Assembly: GCF_905147045.1 (NCBI RefSeq)
Contig: NC_065897.1
Coordinates: forward strand, 5,967,001 to 6,031,000
DNA: 64,000 bases
Reading direction: 5' to 3'
Source: Nymphalis io
Lineage: Eukaryota > Arthropoda > Insecta > Lepidoptera > Nymphalidae
Positions 32,599 to 46,900 of the stretch are shown here, one piece after another (position 1 is the stretch's first letter; each line of letters begins with the position of its first letter). Under the pieces are notes generated by a model that did not search any database, was not told the DNA's origin, and saw nothing but the letters and a program-made list of their open reading frames with translations. The position numbers were made by a program, and so were the translations under genes.

Positions 32599-35500
32599 GT
32601 GAGCGAACCTTTATATAATTGTTAACACTGTTTACTTTCATTCTGTACGATTCGGTAATAATTGATATGTATTTATTTCATTACCGCCTTAATAGTAAAA
32701 CAGTGTTTGTATTAGTTATCTGAATTTATTATCATACTTTCAATGATAAACGAATTACTAATTAGCACTCGAAAGAAAAGTTGAATATCTGAAGAGGTCT
32801 CGAGTAATTAATAAATAAATTTTATATTTAAAAATTTTAATGAACTAGTTTAAATGTATTGTATAATATAATAATAAGCGCGCTCTGTATCTCTAATTTA
32901 CCTAATAAATATCATGTTATAACCGCCTATCACCTATCACAGTGTCGATGTTTATTAATATGTGTGAGTTTGTGTAATATTTAAGGTGTTGATCCATTAC
33001 CACAGACTTAAGCCGTTGATTTAGCTTCACTTCATGTTAAAAATATACAAAGTAGCCACTGCAACACGTAAAAAATTATCTATATTAGTCTGGTAGTAAT
33101 CATCAAATCACTTATGTTACTTAATCATAATTATGTGATAAAAAATGTATTATAAGACGCGCTTACTGTATTTATGTGTATAAAACACTTGAGTTCAATA
33201 AATTACGAGTTTACTTATACGAGTTTAAGCAAAATAATATCCGTTATCCTATTCGGACCTGGAAATATATATAGGACTAGCATTCGTAAGGTTTGGTGTC
33301 GCATATTCATTACTTTAATAATATAATCAGAAGAACATTGATGAACGAACGATTTAACCTTTTTATCTCTATAAAAGGGAACGACTTTTAACTAAATCGA
33401 TTGCTTAGAAATTATTTTTGAGTTTTGAGTATTTATCCACTGACAACGTGCGTTAATCTTTTAGTCCCAGTTGTTGCATAACAAACGCCTCGTTTTAACT
33501 CTATGAAGAGCGTTGCAATCATATACTGGATTGCCTCAATAGAGTTGTTGAGGGCCTATAGATTTCTATATATATAGCAAGTATTCCGGCTCAGTATTTT
33601 ATACTAACTTCACGTTAAATCATATTCTTTAACGTATATGATTTTAATCATATATTTGTATCAATTATGATTTTTTGCAAAACAATAATAACATTAACTT
33701 AATAATATTCAAATTTACTACCTTCTAAAACAATGTTATTTTTATTGGTTTTTCTAGTTTATCTTTTTTATTAGTTGATCTGTAACAAAAAATCTCATTT
33801 CAAAAAATCACTTTTTAACACATCGTTACGAGGCAGCCATACAGATAATTATAATGTGGGGATGTGGAACAGAAAAGGAAGCAATGACATTTTCTTGGGA
33901 TACACGTGCTTCGCACCGAGTAATGCCAACTTAACGCTTCTCGTACTGATTTTTTGGGCTTCGTCAACGCCAATGTTTTGTTGATTTGAGTTGAATACTC
34001 ACAGCTTTAAAGTGTTTTAAACCATCGCCTTTTAGACATTTTTTTATAGAATAGGAAGGCGGATGAGCATATGGGCCACCTGATGGTAAGTGGTCACCAA
34101 ACGCCCTTAGACATTGGCAGTGTAAGAAATGTTAATAATCGCTTACATCGCCAATGCGCCACCAACCTTGGGAACTAAGATTTTATGTCCCTTATGCCTG
34201 TAATTACACTGGCTCACTCACCCTTCAAACCGAAACACAACAATATCAAGTATTGCTGTGTTGCGGTAGAATACCTGATGAGTGGGTGGTACCTACCCAG
34301 ACGAGCTTGCACAAAGCTCTACCACCAGTGCACAGACATAAGACACAGTAAAAACCTTTTCTAACATTGACAACCCTTTGCCCTTCCGTTTTTACACATA
34401 TGCGCATATGTTAAAAATACATCAAACTATCATTTTTAAAATTGGCTCTAGTAGACGAAAAGAAGGAAATCCCAAAATATGAAACGTCTAAAAATATACA
34501 TCGAAACGCTTCGTTAAGTGAAGCACATAATTGGAACACCATGGATGTAGCATTACTTGTCCAGTTGTTGAAATTTTTGATATTACCATATTAGTGTAAC
34601 TTATATGAATAATTATTAATTATTTTAAAAACAAATCTTCAGAAAAGACTTAAAAAGACCCTTAAGTTTAAATCATGACATAAGCTTTTACCTTACTGAA
34701 ACAATCAAAAATACTGACGTTCCTAATTTAAAAAGTTTGGTAACAACAAAGTTAACTTAATTACAGACAAAAAAAATATGTTTATCAAATTTTCTTGCGT
34801 TAATTGAAGTATAAAATCGCGATAAATGAAGCATCGGATGCAATAGACATTGCAGACAAAGATATTGGCCTGAATTAAAAAAAAAACTAGTCTGAGTGTA
34901 GTAAAACCGCAAAGATAATGACATATAGCTATATTATATGGTAATAATAATAACGCAATGACGGTTCAAAAGTGCTCGCAAGAGCCTACTTGAACATTTT
35001 GATTTTATTTGCTCCTAAAATTTGAATCGATTTGAACCTACAGGGTCAAAAAATAGTGACTATATTAGTCAAATATTTTGCCTTATCAAATGCATATACA
35101 CGGCTGTAATAAATTGTATCTAATTTATATCATAAGTATTCCAACAAAGTAATTGGGACAAGTGATTCTTACCAAATATATATGTCTGCATTACATTTAT
35201 ATATTTATATACTTAACTAACGAAAATCATCATGACTTTATTACGATAAAGATTTTAGATTTTCTTTAATTAAGTCGAAAAAAACCGTGCATCTTGATAG
35301 TTTCCACGGCGTACGCTGCGTGTACTGCGTGTAGCGTGTGTAAAAACAATGTATGGCTGAATTTTTCCTCATGAAAATATCTAAAAAACTTCCACGATAG
35401 CATATAGCTATGTAATATCAATCTTTTATAGTTAAAAAATGACAATGGTAATTTAGTTTTAACTAACTTAAGCTGCTAATCATTTTAGAAATATTACGAA

Positions 35501-38500
35501 GTATTTAAATAAACTCATGCAAAAATACGCAACTGTTATTCGATGCCTTAGCCCTTAGCACTGTACGGGCGAATAAATCGGTCGGCGAAAGTTTATATCT
35601 TATTGATTAAAAAATATCACGAACTCCTTATTTTATGCGACAACTGCAGATTTCTTCACGATATTTGCCTTAACTTACCCGTGTTTGAACTCGCAATCTT
35701 TGATTGAGATTCACGGATTCTAGCCACTAGGCCATCTCATCTCTGTGCTTTCTCCAGACAATAAACGACTTTGGATATTTCATGAAGTAGAAGACGATCT
35801 GAAAACAACATTTTGCAAAGATACATAAATCATTGGCCGATTAAAATTATTATTTGTAAACCAAATCGTTACCTTCTAAATCCGACGCGGATAAAATATA
35901 TTACATTTGGTTTAAATTTGTATTACCTAGGTACAAGTTTCAAGTTACAAATTAACTAACTTAACAGTTTTTTATAAATTCAAGCTTAAAAAAAATGAGC
36001 GCTAGTTACAAAACTATTTATTGCTATCACATAATTTAATAATTAATTAATATTTACGTGCACGCAAAGTTAATTGATAATTAATTGCAAGTACAATTCA
36101 AGAATATTTTTGATTACTTAATTTGTATTCTACAACGTAGGATAATACTACAAGCGGACTCATGTCATGACTCGATGTTAATTACTTCATTAAATATTTG
36201 CGTATGATATTTTAACAGGCTTCAAAAAAGAAAGGTTCTTTGTTTTCTTGTATAATATTTGATTTAAATTTATTGATTAATAGTCAATTCCTATTTTTTG
36301 ATAGAATATTTTTTAAAAGATGTCTATTTATAAAACTCAATGAAATGTTGTAGAAGCTGAAAGAAGTAATTTATATAAAATTAACACTTCCCAATTGTCA
36401 ATACGGAGAAAACATTCTAACATTACATTGATAAGAGACGATCAAATATCACACATAAATGATTTCATGTTACATACTAAAACAGTATTTTTATTCAAAT
36501 GATTTATTGATTATCGCGGTAAATGCGTGTTAAACAAAAAAAAGAAATTATCCTACAATCACTCCGTTTTCCTTATTGGTCAAATAATGTTCTTTAAATT
36601 GCAAAAACTCTAGTTACAAATTTTATTGCTCAAATATTTTAGGTATAATTGCGAAGATAATCACCAAAGCGTTAAACGCCATTTTAATTTATGAAGAGAG
36701 TTTTTGTTAATAAGTCTGTTATTACAGCAAAAATGGTATGGAGTAATTAATTTGTATTAATAAATATGTAAATTATTTGCGCACCACCTTTTCTTTCTTG
36801 ATGGTACTATACCAGGTACAAGCATCAGCCGCAACGTTACAGTTTCAACACAGCATAGGAACACAGGACAAAGGAAGAAGTATTAATTTTTTTAAAAATA
36901 ATAAAAAATTTAATGACCATAGTGAACGAACCTCAAAAGTGTACCAACAACGGCTTGCTATACACCCTAATCAATTGACAACCCAATTTAAAAGCCAAAA
37001 ATGATTATCTTTTATATGTATATGATGTACTGTAGCTGCATGAGAGAGTGTAGCACCGTCATAATACGAATTTCCTCAAAGGTTGACTCATCAGACCAAC
37101 TATCGCACCACTAATTGGCTTATAGTCCAAGGACTGATATCTTTTTTCACATAGGAGAAATCTTCGAAAGATCAATTCTTTGATATAGGATACGTGGGAT
37201 TCAAATTATTTTTTTTTTACGCATTTCGGTGCTTCTGCTTGTTGTGTTCTCAGCATATATGTCACAGCTATTCAAAGGAAATGAGGCTTATCTTAAGCCC
37301 TACCCATGAGTTGATCCAGAACCAGAGTTGTTTCGATCTTAACCTCCGCGACAGTGTTCCGCACGTGCTCGATGGAGCTCGCATCAGTTGTGTTGTAAGA
37401 GGCGAGGCCATTCCGAATACAGACCTTTTCTGGCCCGTTGAAAGTTACATACAAGGTTTCTTGACGTATTCACGGCTTAAAACGGCCTGGGTTTGGAGGG
37501 CCGAGACAAGGTCTCTGCCGAGTAGGCACATTACTGTTCTTCCAAACATTTTGAAACTATAACTGTTTAAGTTATTAGTAGGCGAAGAGAACATGATATT
37601 GTTATGGGGTGAGGATAAATTACTCCCTCGGACGTATTTCCAAAAACGATGTCACGAGAAAATTACTGACGTGTGCCTAAAAATTTGATTACCATATATA
37701 ATATGATTGAAAAAAAAATACTGGTAATTAAGAAATAGACAATCTTTGACGTTACAAATATAATGGAATTACTATAATAGAAATCATTAATAACGATAGT
37801 TATAGTGGAATCATTACGCACTAAATAGTTTACATAGTGATAAACATTGTTTTGTATGACAAACCACGCGATCTATTTTATGAGTCCATTGTTAATGATT
37901 TTGACGTTGTATCGAAGTCATTCTGTGAGTATATTCTGAATCGTAAATAAAGCTACATCGATCTATTCGTACCTTATTAACTTTACTGTAAGAAATTATT
38001 GTTTGTTGTATTAAAATTGATTTGGTCTGTGAAACAACAAATCAATAGCTTAAAAGCAAAATTACCTTAAAATTCCTGTACGAAAAGACACTTGACTATC
38101 AAACTGACCGATTGTCAACGTCTAGCTTAAGCTAAGCTAAGCTTGTCTCTTATAAGAAACAAAGAATTGGAGTCAGACATTAGACTCACTGAGACAAATA
38201 AATATTCTTATAAGTAAACACATTGGGAGATTACCAAGAATATATTTCGAAAACGTAAATAGTAAGCCCTAATCAAATTTTCTTTTAAACTGTTTTTTAT
38301 ATATTAACTTATTTATATTTTAACTAATCAACTGCTTCATTGAAATAGACAGAAACTTGCGTATCTAGTTCAACTAACTATCACTGATGTATACGAGGAG
38401 AACATTAAATATTATAAATCAACAACGAACCTTTTATTATAATATTAAAAACAGATAAATATTAAATATTAAAATTATTGCTGATAACAGTTTTCCTGGA

Positions 38501-41500
38501 GGACTGTTTGGCTGACTGTGTGGGTTGTCCCCACACTACATACGACCCACTAATCAGTTATTCGATTGTGTTGTTCTAGTTTTACATCTGAGACGAAAAG
38601 GTGAGTGAGCCAGTATAATTTAAAAATCAAGGTTCATTACGTACATCCTACAGTTAGTAGTGCGTTTTTGTTGTCGATAGTTCTTCCAACGCTAATCTCT
38701 ATGTCGGAAAAGACCACATCATGTCCGTAAATCTGTTTACTATAAAAAAAAATATTTTTTCTATTGTAATGTCCAACGAAATTAAGTCACTGACTTTCAA
38801 ATAAAGTAAAAGAGAAAAGCATTATTCATCAAGGCTTACAAATTACATTGAAAACGAAAAAATAAACAACCGTGATAATTAATGTAATGAAACGTGGTCA
38901 GTGAGTGCATTCAGTGCGAATGTACTGACTTAGGGTTTCCACTTTGTTGACAACAAATAATATTATCATTAAAAGAACTAAAAACTCTGCCAAAATGAAT
39001 TGATATTCAAATAAGGTTGTTTATTTAATTTTATTTAATATTATATACAACAACTTGCTTAACTATAAAATTAGTGTCAATGATAAAATTAGTAAAATGT
39101 AGATATAGAATAGGTAGGATTATGACTTTTTAGAATCATTTCAAAGACAATTCAATCACACATTATTGTCATATTACTATCGATTAACTCGGTACACGTC
39201 CATGCATTCTTATAATCTGCAAATATTTACACCGGTTTGGAATGTAGATTCTACCGATAAGACCGGTTCTTCCAGAAACTCGGTACATATTCTTTTCCAC
39301 TAATTACATTACATGAATATATTAATTAAATACAATTAACTTATTTAAGCTATCCTGCATTAAACTCAACAAATACTACCGAACTCTACCCTTTATGAAC
39401 ATCTATATACTTTTTGGAGTGGACTGATAAGCCTTATTTATTAATTATTACTGTTATCTTGTAATGTAAATTCTTCCTATTGGGTATACCACGTAAAAAA
39501 CGTATCTCATACTTTAAGGTATAATGTACATAGAAATGCGCGTTTTTAAAACGAAAAAAATCTCTACTTGATATATTACCGAAAACAAACTATGTAACAA
39601 AATTTAACTTTCCAGAAATATCTCGATATTAGACAATTATTGACTCTTATACATATGCTGAATTATTATGTATTTATCATATACATAAATCGCGGTAATC
39701 TTGGTTCCACATGGATTCAGTTTTCACAATTTTAATTTTATATCATATAAGATTTTTACAAGAATCAATCTGTATGAAAGGATACATAATTATGAGAGTA
39801 TGAGAACAAATGCTTAATCATTTCCCCTTGCCCATTCTTGCCCATCATGTTAACGCTAATCAGATCGGATGCGAGTATACACAGATAGACAATCCGAGGC
39901 ATGAACGCAGACCCAAGTTCGTTTAGGTCGTTTTTTTAGGTCCTTATTATACTAGTACAAAAACTTTTCAACCTTAGTTTATATGAATAAATATTAAAAA
40001 TAAAATAAGTTAAATAAAAAGTAGCTGTAAGTTTTTTATAGTATGCTTTAATAATTTTGCTATTAAATATGCTTTAAGGCATTATTTTCATTATTTCTTA
40101 CTTAAAACAAAAGAATAAATATAATTTGTGTAAAACGACAAAAAAACACATAATTCGTAAACAAAATTATTTTAAAAAATAACATAAAAACGATTAAAAA
40201 AAACAGCACAAGAAATAAAATATTGTTTTTGTCTCGTGTTAACTACGTAATTATTCTTATTCGGTATTCTGACATTTATCTGATAAGGAGTTTCGTGTTA
40301 TTTATTTAGTTTTTGCCTTAAATGTCTTGTGGATGATGTAATGAAAGGCAATTGAGTATAGATATATGTATTGTAATATAATTTACAATATTTAATTGTT
40401 ACGACGATATTACAGTGCGATGTTAGAATGGCGACTGGTGACAGGACATATAATAATGTATTAATTGACAATGTAGCATATCGAATATCGACTTGTTTCT
40501 AGGTGCCATTATGGACAGTGATTTTTGCTTACATTAATAAAAGATAATACGTAGGCACAAGTTCAATTTGGCCACGATTTAAGCGATTAGCCATTTTTGG
40601 AGGTTTCAGTGAGGCATTTACTTGTGGCCATTGAAAATAAAATAAATCAGCGAGTAATGCCTAATTACTATCTAGTGTTTACGTTTTGTTAGTTAAATAT
40701 AGATGCTGCAATAATTTTAATCGAAATGCACCACATAATTCAAAATATTTCGACTCCCTAAATCCCGGGCTACGTAAGAATAGTAAAGAAGTACTAACTT
40801 ATTTAACCCTTTTCCATAAAAAAAATGCTATCTTTCGAGCAAATCAGATAAAACAACTATGTAGGATGCCCATTAAACCAGGGAAACCGGAACTTTAAAC
40901 AAGTATGTAATTTTGATAATAAAGTTAATAAAAATTTCGTATAGAAATACCAAGCTGACGTAAAATAATATTTGTCAATTATAAATAATATTCAATTTGT
41001 TTGATAAGTCGAATATTGCATTGTTTACTAAAATAACAGTAGGATGATAAAATGATAATATGCAACTGTTTTTCTCGTCCCAACAATACAGTAAGTTATA
41101 GGATAAATTTCAGAATCACTATTACTTGAATTGTCCTTGAATTTTTAAAGTACAGTAACAGTACAGTAACAGCCTGTGAATGTCCCACTGCTGGGCTAAG
41201 GCCTCCTCTCCCTTTTTGAGGAGAAGGTATGAAGCTTATTCCAAAACGCTGCTACAATGCGGGTTGGTGGAATACACATGTGGCAGAATTTCAGTGAAAT
41301 TAGATACATGCGGGTTTCCTCACGATGTTTTCCTTCACCGTATAGCACGAGATGATTTATAATCACAAATTAAGCGGTGTTTACCCAGGTTTGAACCCAC
41401 GATCATTGGTTAAGATTCACGCATTCTTACCACTGGGCCATCTGGGCTTAATTTTTAAAATAATTTTTCAAATTAATGTCATAAGATGTATATTCGTAAG

Positions 41501-43922
41501 ATAGATGGAGGCATTTCATTAAACATTTAAAATAAGTAATCAATTGCAATTTATTTTCATGATAATTAAGTACACTATGTATTAAATTCTAAACATTTTC
41601 CTGATTTATAGGACGCAAGACAATTCTTAACGAAGTCAGTGGACAATTCAACGCGGGTGATCTAAGTGTCATCATTGGTCAGTCCGGTGCAGGAAAGAGC
41701 TCTCTAATGGATATATTAGCAGGATATACGTAAGTACATTTCATTACTTTATAACAAAGTTATAATAATTGGTATCCAGTTTTTTTTTAATAATCCTATT
41801 TTTATAATAAATTATAAAAAATGAACATTAATGTGTTTATATGACATCGTTAGTAATGTAGAGCCTTCGTACGGGAACATGTATACAGAATAATCTACTT
41901 TTTAATATAAAATATACGTTACTAATTCGTGGATTAGCGTTCGATCCTCTTTAATCAATTTTAATATATTTATAATTAAGTACTTTGATTGCTAACAACA
42001 GTCATGATTGTATGTAGTTTGACTATAAGTTGACCTCTTAGACTACAGTACTATATATTAGACTGCAATATTACTTAATGTGGAAATAAAATGTATATAT
42101 ATATGTATAGTGAAATATATATTGCCATTAGACCAATTTTTGCGCAAATTTTGATTAAAATAAAATAATATGTCTTATGTAGATAATATTATATAACTGT
42201 TACAAACCAAAAAAAGTATTTATATCTATTAAATTAAATCTACATGTTTACCGTCGTTCATGAATCATAAATTTAGGTGCAATTAATTAAATACGGTTGA
42301 AGTAGTTTTGAATATAATATATCTTTAATCGTGATCACATAAATTTAACATTAGTCTAGAAAGACTAAACTTACGGCAATGTCATCCTACGCAACCTGGG
42401 TTTTTAATTTGCAGCGACTATCTAACATAATAATAAGATTTAAAACGACTTTTTTTACATAAGTCTCGTTTTTTATATCGTTATTATCTCGCATGTAATA
42501 ACGTCTCGTTTTTTTAATATCATATTATCTCGACTTCGCGACAACGTTTTCTAATGACGCTTAAAATATTTATCATTCGACTGATATATTTTGATATTGT
42601 TATCGCAACTATTAAGTAAATAAGGCTGAATTTGAATTTTATGCAGGTGCACAATATTAGTCACAGTATCATCTTATAAATTCACAATTTATATAAAGAT
42701 TATATACGAGTATATTTATAACTTTTGAAACTATGATGTGAGACATATATTTGTGTTTAAGACCGACTCGTATGCCGTAACTACTAAGGGCATGACATTC
42801 TCTTATATGCCATCTTGATCACATTCCTTGATCTCCACTTCCTTGTGTGTATATCCTTCATTACTATATATTATTATAAAAATATATTTATTTCATTAAC
42901 GATACTCTATGATTTTATCATCCTCACTTTATTTATTTTAGTTTAATGTTTTGATTATTTCAATAACCATTAATTTTAATGTTCACATCTAGTATTGTAT
43001 TAAAAATCATGCAATCAATGCACTAACAAAAAATATGCTTGTTCAGCTTACTACAGATTACTCTTTCTGTCATTATTCATTTGACATTCGATAAAAAAAA
43101 ACACATGATTGTTTAACCAATGTTAATACATATAATGCTTATTTAAAAATACAGTTTAACACTATCTAATATTAATTTATTTAATAACAAATCAGTTGAC
43201 CATTTAGCCTATTTATAATAGAAAATTTATAGATTACAAATTATTCAATTATTATGATTTATAAAACATTAATATAAGACTGTAAATAATAGCTTAAAGG
43301 TTTATTTAGTTCTAAAATAAAAATCTTATCTATGGAACTGTATAACAAGCTGTTTTTAAATGAGCGATATTGATTATTTAACATATCATTGCTGGATATC
43401 TCCTGTAAAAGATAAGGCTTGAAGGTCGCTTCTCGTTTTCGAAGACTCGGCAACAAGATGTTTTCACCAATGGTCCTTAGCCCACAAATGCAAAGCAAAA
43501 TGCTTGATTGGTCGTTGGATGAATCCAATCTATCATTATTTTTATTACAAAATAAAATAATATAAAACCTCAAACAAATAAATCTTGAGTTAATTTTGCT
43601 ATTACACCTCGAATAATATTAATTTAAAGTCGTCGATACTTTAATCTTTTGTTCCTCAATATATGCGAAGCAATAGAAACTCTGACCAACACACATACAT
43701 ACCTATCAAAAATACATACATACACGCAAGTACGTGCTTACACACATACACAGTGGACGCATGTGTAATGTGTATATACATTATTAATATGCATAGACAT
43801 CCTTCTAATAACACAGACGTCTCTGTAGGAGTTTTCGTGAATATACATATACTTCTTTCTTAAAGTCACGTAAAAGTGCTATAATATTTATGCTTAGCAA
43901 CAATTGATAATTGTTTCACTTG

Positions 43923-43984
<62 letters not shown>

Positions 43985-46900
43985 ATCGATCTTAACGATT
44001 ATAACAATAAATCAAATGATTTATATCCTGCAACAATTAAATTGTAACTACTTCATTTATTTCTTTTTATATTCAAATATTACATTATGAATAAATTATA
44101 AGTGATTAGAATATTAAATTGAAGTAAATTAACAACCTGTAAATTTCCTATTGCTGAGCATGAAGCTCCTCTCCTCTTGGGGAGATTGGTGTAGGAAGGT
44201 TAGGAGCTTATTCAATCATATTTATCCGACACATGCTGAGTTTATCACGAGGTTTTTCACGTAATCATCGGTTGAGGTCTAAGTGCTAATCACTGGACCA
44301 ATTCAACTCGCATTGTTTATAATATTATGAGGAACTAAATTCTTTCAACTAACGCTATGCATCAGATTATGTTACACATGTTTCGGGAAGACCCCAATTA
44401 AGTCATCAACAGATAGACGAGTCCGTACCATGACGAAAAAAAAACTGTAGTATTCTTGAAACTTATCGTACATTCCTAGATAATAAACTACTTGATTGTA
44501 AATCGAAAGGAGTGTAATAAATCGAAAGACGTCGTGATATAATATGTTTTATAGAATATTAATCTGAGCATACATATATAACACTGTATTGCAAAACTTA
44601 TTTTTTAATCATTTTAACGGAATAAATTATTTCAAAATTTTAATTTATAACACACGCTACTATAAATATTATTTCGTTTTTAATTAATAACAGAATATGA
44701 AATGGTCTTTGTGCGTGTCATGAGTCATAATAATAATCAGTAATCAGAGATCGAATTACTGTCTTTAATCCTTTATGCATGTACTCGAAAACATTAACGA
44801 TTTTTAAACTTGTAACTACTAATACCCAATCACATAGTTAGTAACTTTACGATTATTTTTATATGCAAAATTAAATATTATTGAATGTTTTCTGAGATCG
44901 TAAATGTGTATACATTGTCCACCAACAATAAGTCTTTGGTTAAATATAATTACACGTAAGTGTAACACCGACAACTATCAACTCTTGGATGATATTGAAA
45001 ATTTTCTCAAGTAAACTAGATAGCTTTGTTCACCCGAGCTGATATTCGAACTCGAGAATGTTCTGCCACCATAGAATTAGCCAATCTAAACCCCTTAAGA
45101 TAGTATTTATAGCGGATAACTAAAATAAGAATATATTTGGCATCTATTCGAGTCCTTGAAATTCTTAAACCGATCGATATCAGCTGCGGATGCACACGAT
45201 TATTGTATTAAAACCGTTTCTGACCGATGTTATATTTACCACAGAATTAGAGTCCAGGCCAGTCAAAGTCAAAGTCAAAAATCTTTATTCAATATAGAAG
45301 CGTTACACTTGCATATTGATTGGCATAAATCTACCACCGGTTCGGAAACATCTCAGACCTGAGAAGAACCGGCGAAAGAAACTCAGCGGGGTTTTTTTTT
45401 AAATCTCATTCCTTGACAAGAAGTGCAATACATATACAACACTAGCCAAATTATATATACCTTTTTTTAATTTGAGATAACCTGCAGGCGATCGTTTCAT
45501 TCCCAGGGTGTGCAATTATTTAAAAAGTCATCGGATGTGTAATATCCTTTAGCACACAAGCGTTCCTTAACGATTCTTTTAAATTTCACAATTGGACATT
45601 TTTGAACGTTTTCTGAGATCCTGTTGTAAAAGCGTACACTTTGTCCCATAAAAGACTTATACTTAGACGAGTAAAAAGTAATTAGGTTTGTCTGTCAACA
45701 AATTCTCAATAGCACTCTGAAATTTAATGAGTAGGTCTACCATCTATGGCTTGTAAAAAGCTCTACTATTAAGTTTTCACACACTCGAACAATATATTAA
45801 ACCATCGTAGTTAGCTCCGTTGGCGACCGCGGCCGAAATTGCTAAGCAAGACATCATCATAATTATTAAAATTATAATATTTTTTTAACTTTATATAGAA
45901 GTACTATGCACACTCTTTCTAATTGTTTTACTAAACAATTATAGATAACGTTATTACCATATCATATCTATCTATCTATTTATCTTATATATAACAGGAT
46001 GATATTGATCACGTGGGTGATATGGATCTCCAAACAGCTCCAAGTCCCCTGCACGAAAGCGTTCAGCAAACCTCAAGTGTCCGATGTCAAACCACTGACA
46101 ACTCATTATTTTTATATATTATCTTTCTTACTTAAATGCCAAAGTCTAAGGGCGTTTGGTGACCACTTACCATCAGGTGGCCCATATGCTCGTCCACCTT
46201 CCTATTCTATAAAAAAAAAAAAATCATTAACTGTCAAGTCGGCACTCTGAATTCCTGTATCGACCTCACTCAAGCGTACTACTTGACGTTTCCTAGAACC
46301 GCTTATACTACTGTGTATTGTATAAAAAAGGTAGTGGACTGTGTATTGTATAAAAAAGTGTGAATACACTTTACTACATTTCTGTTTGTTGAAGCAAAGA
46401 TTGTATGTTGAAAAGTTTATTTCTCGCTCGGATTTCTGCTATTGCCCGATTCGACTCGATTCTTCTATTCCTTTACGTTAATATTGACTGCCTCGTTGGT
46501 CTAGTGGCTTGATATAAGGCCGCAGACCCGGAGGTCCTGGGTTCAATCCCCACGTCGGGCCAATAAAAAGTTATTGGGTGTTTCTATCAGAAAAATTCTC
46601 AGTAGTAGCCCGGAGTCTTGAAGTTAGAAGAGTGTACACTCCCGTGCCTCGGAAAGCACGTAAAGCCGTTGGTCCTGCGCCTGAACTCTTTCCGGTCGTG
46701 TCGGATTGCCGTCCCATCTGATTATGAGAGTTAGGGAAAAGAGAGTGCACCTGTGTTTGCGCACACACTTGTGCATTATAATATCTCCTGCGTAGTTGGC
46801 TAATCTCTCTTGAGATAATATATATTATAATAATGTCCTCCAGACCGATTTCGGCCACGGCGGAAAATAACATATATATATGTTGCACTACTTTACCTCA

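Larger units (their letters stand above)
32599..41611. other. ABCG gene 2 intron 1 (9.0 kb)
   Basis: GT-AG intron. It contains family B copies (34045, 38490), SINE A fragments (35620, 41150), a Helitron-like piece (35285) and a GC-richer block with an unidentified frame (37194-37562). The frame at 40686-40898 matches nothing known to me. The remainder is A/T-rich. Confidence 0.8.

Noticed and set aside
43925..43982. Long TA run considered as an origin or CRISPR-like array
   Set aside because: Simple TA microsatellite with no spacers. No CRISPR-type repeat-spacer structure exists anywhere in the window.
45999..46250. Open frame [11 protein letters not shown]..., which would follow gene 2 exon 2 in phase
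   Set aside because: It has no ABCG similarity, runs into a family B SINE fragment and lacks a donor. The other frame of the same segment looks more coding-like.
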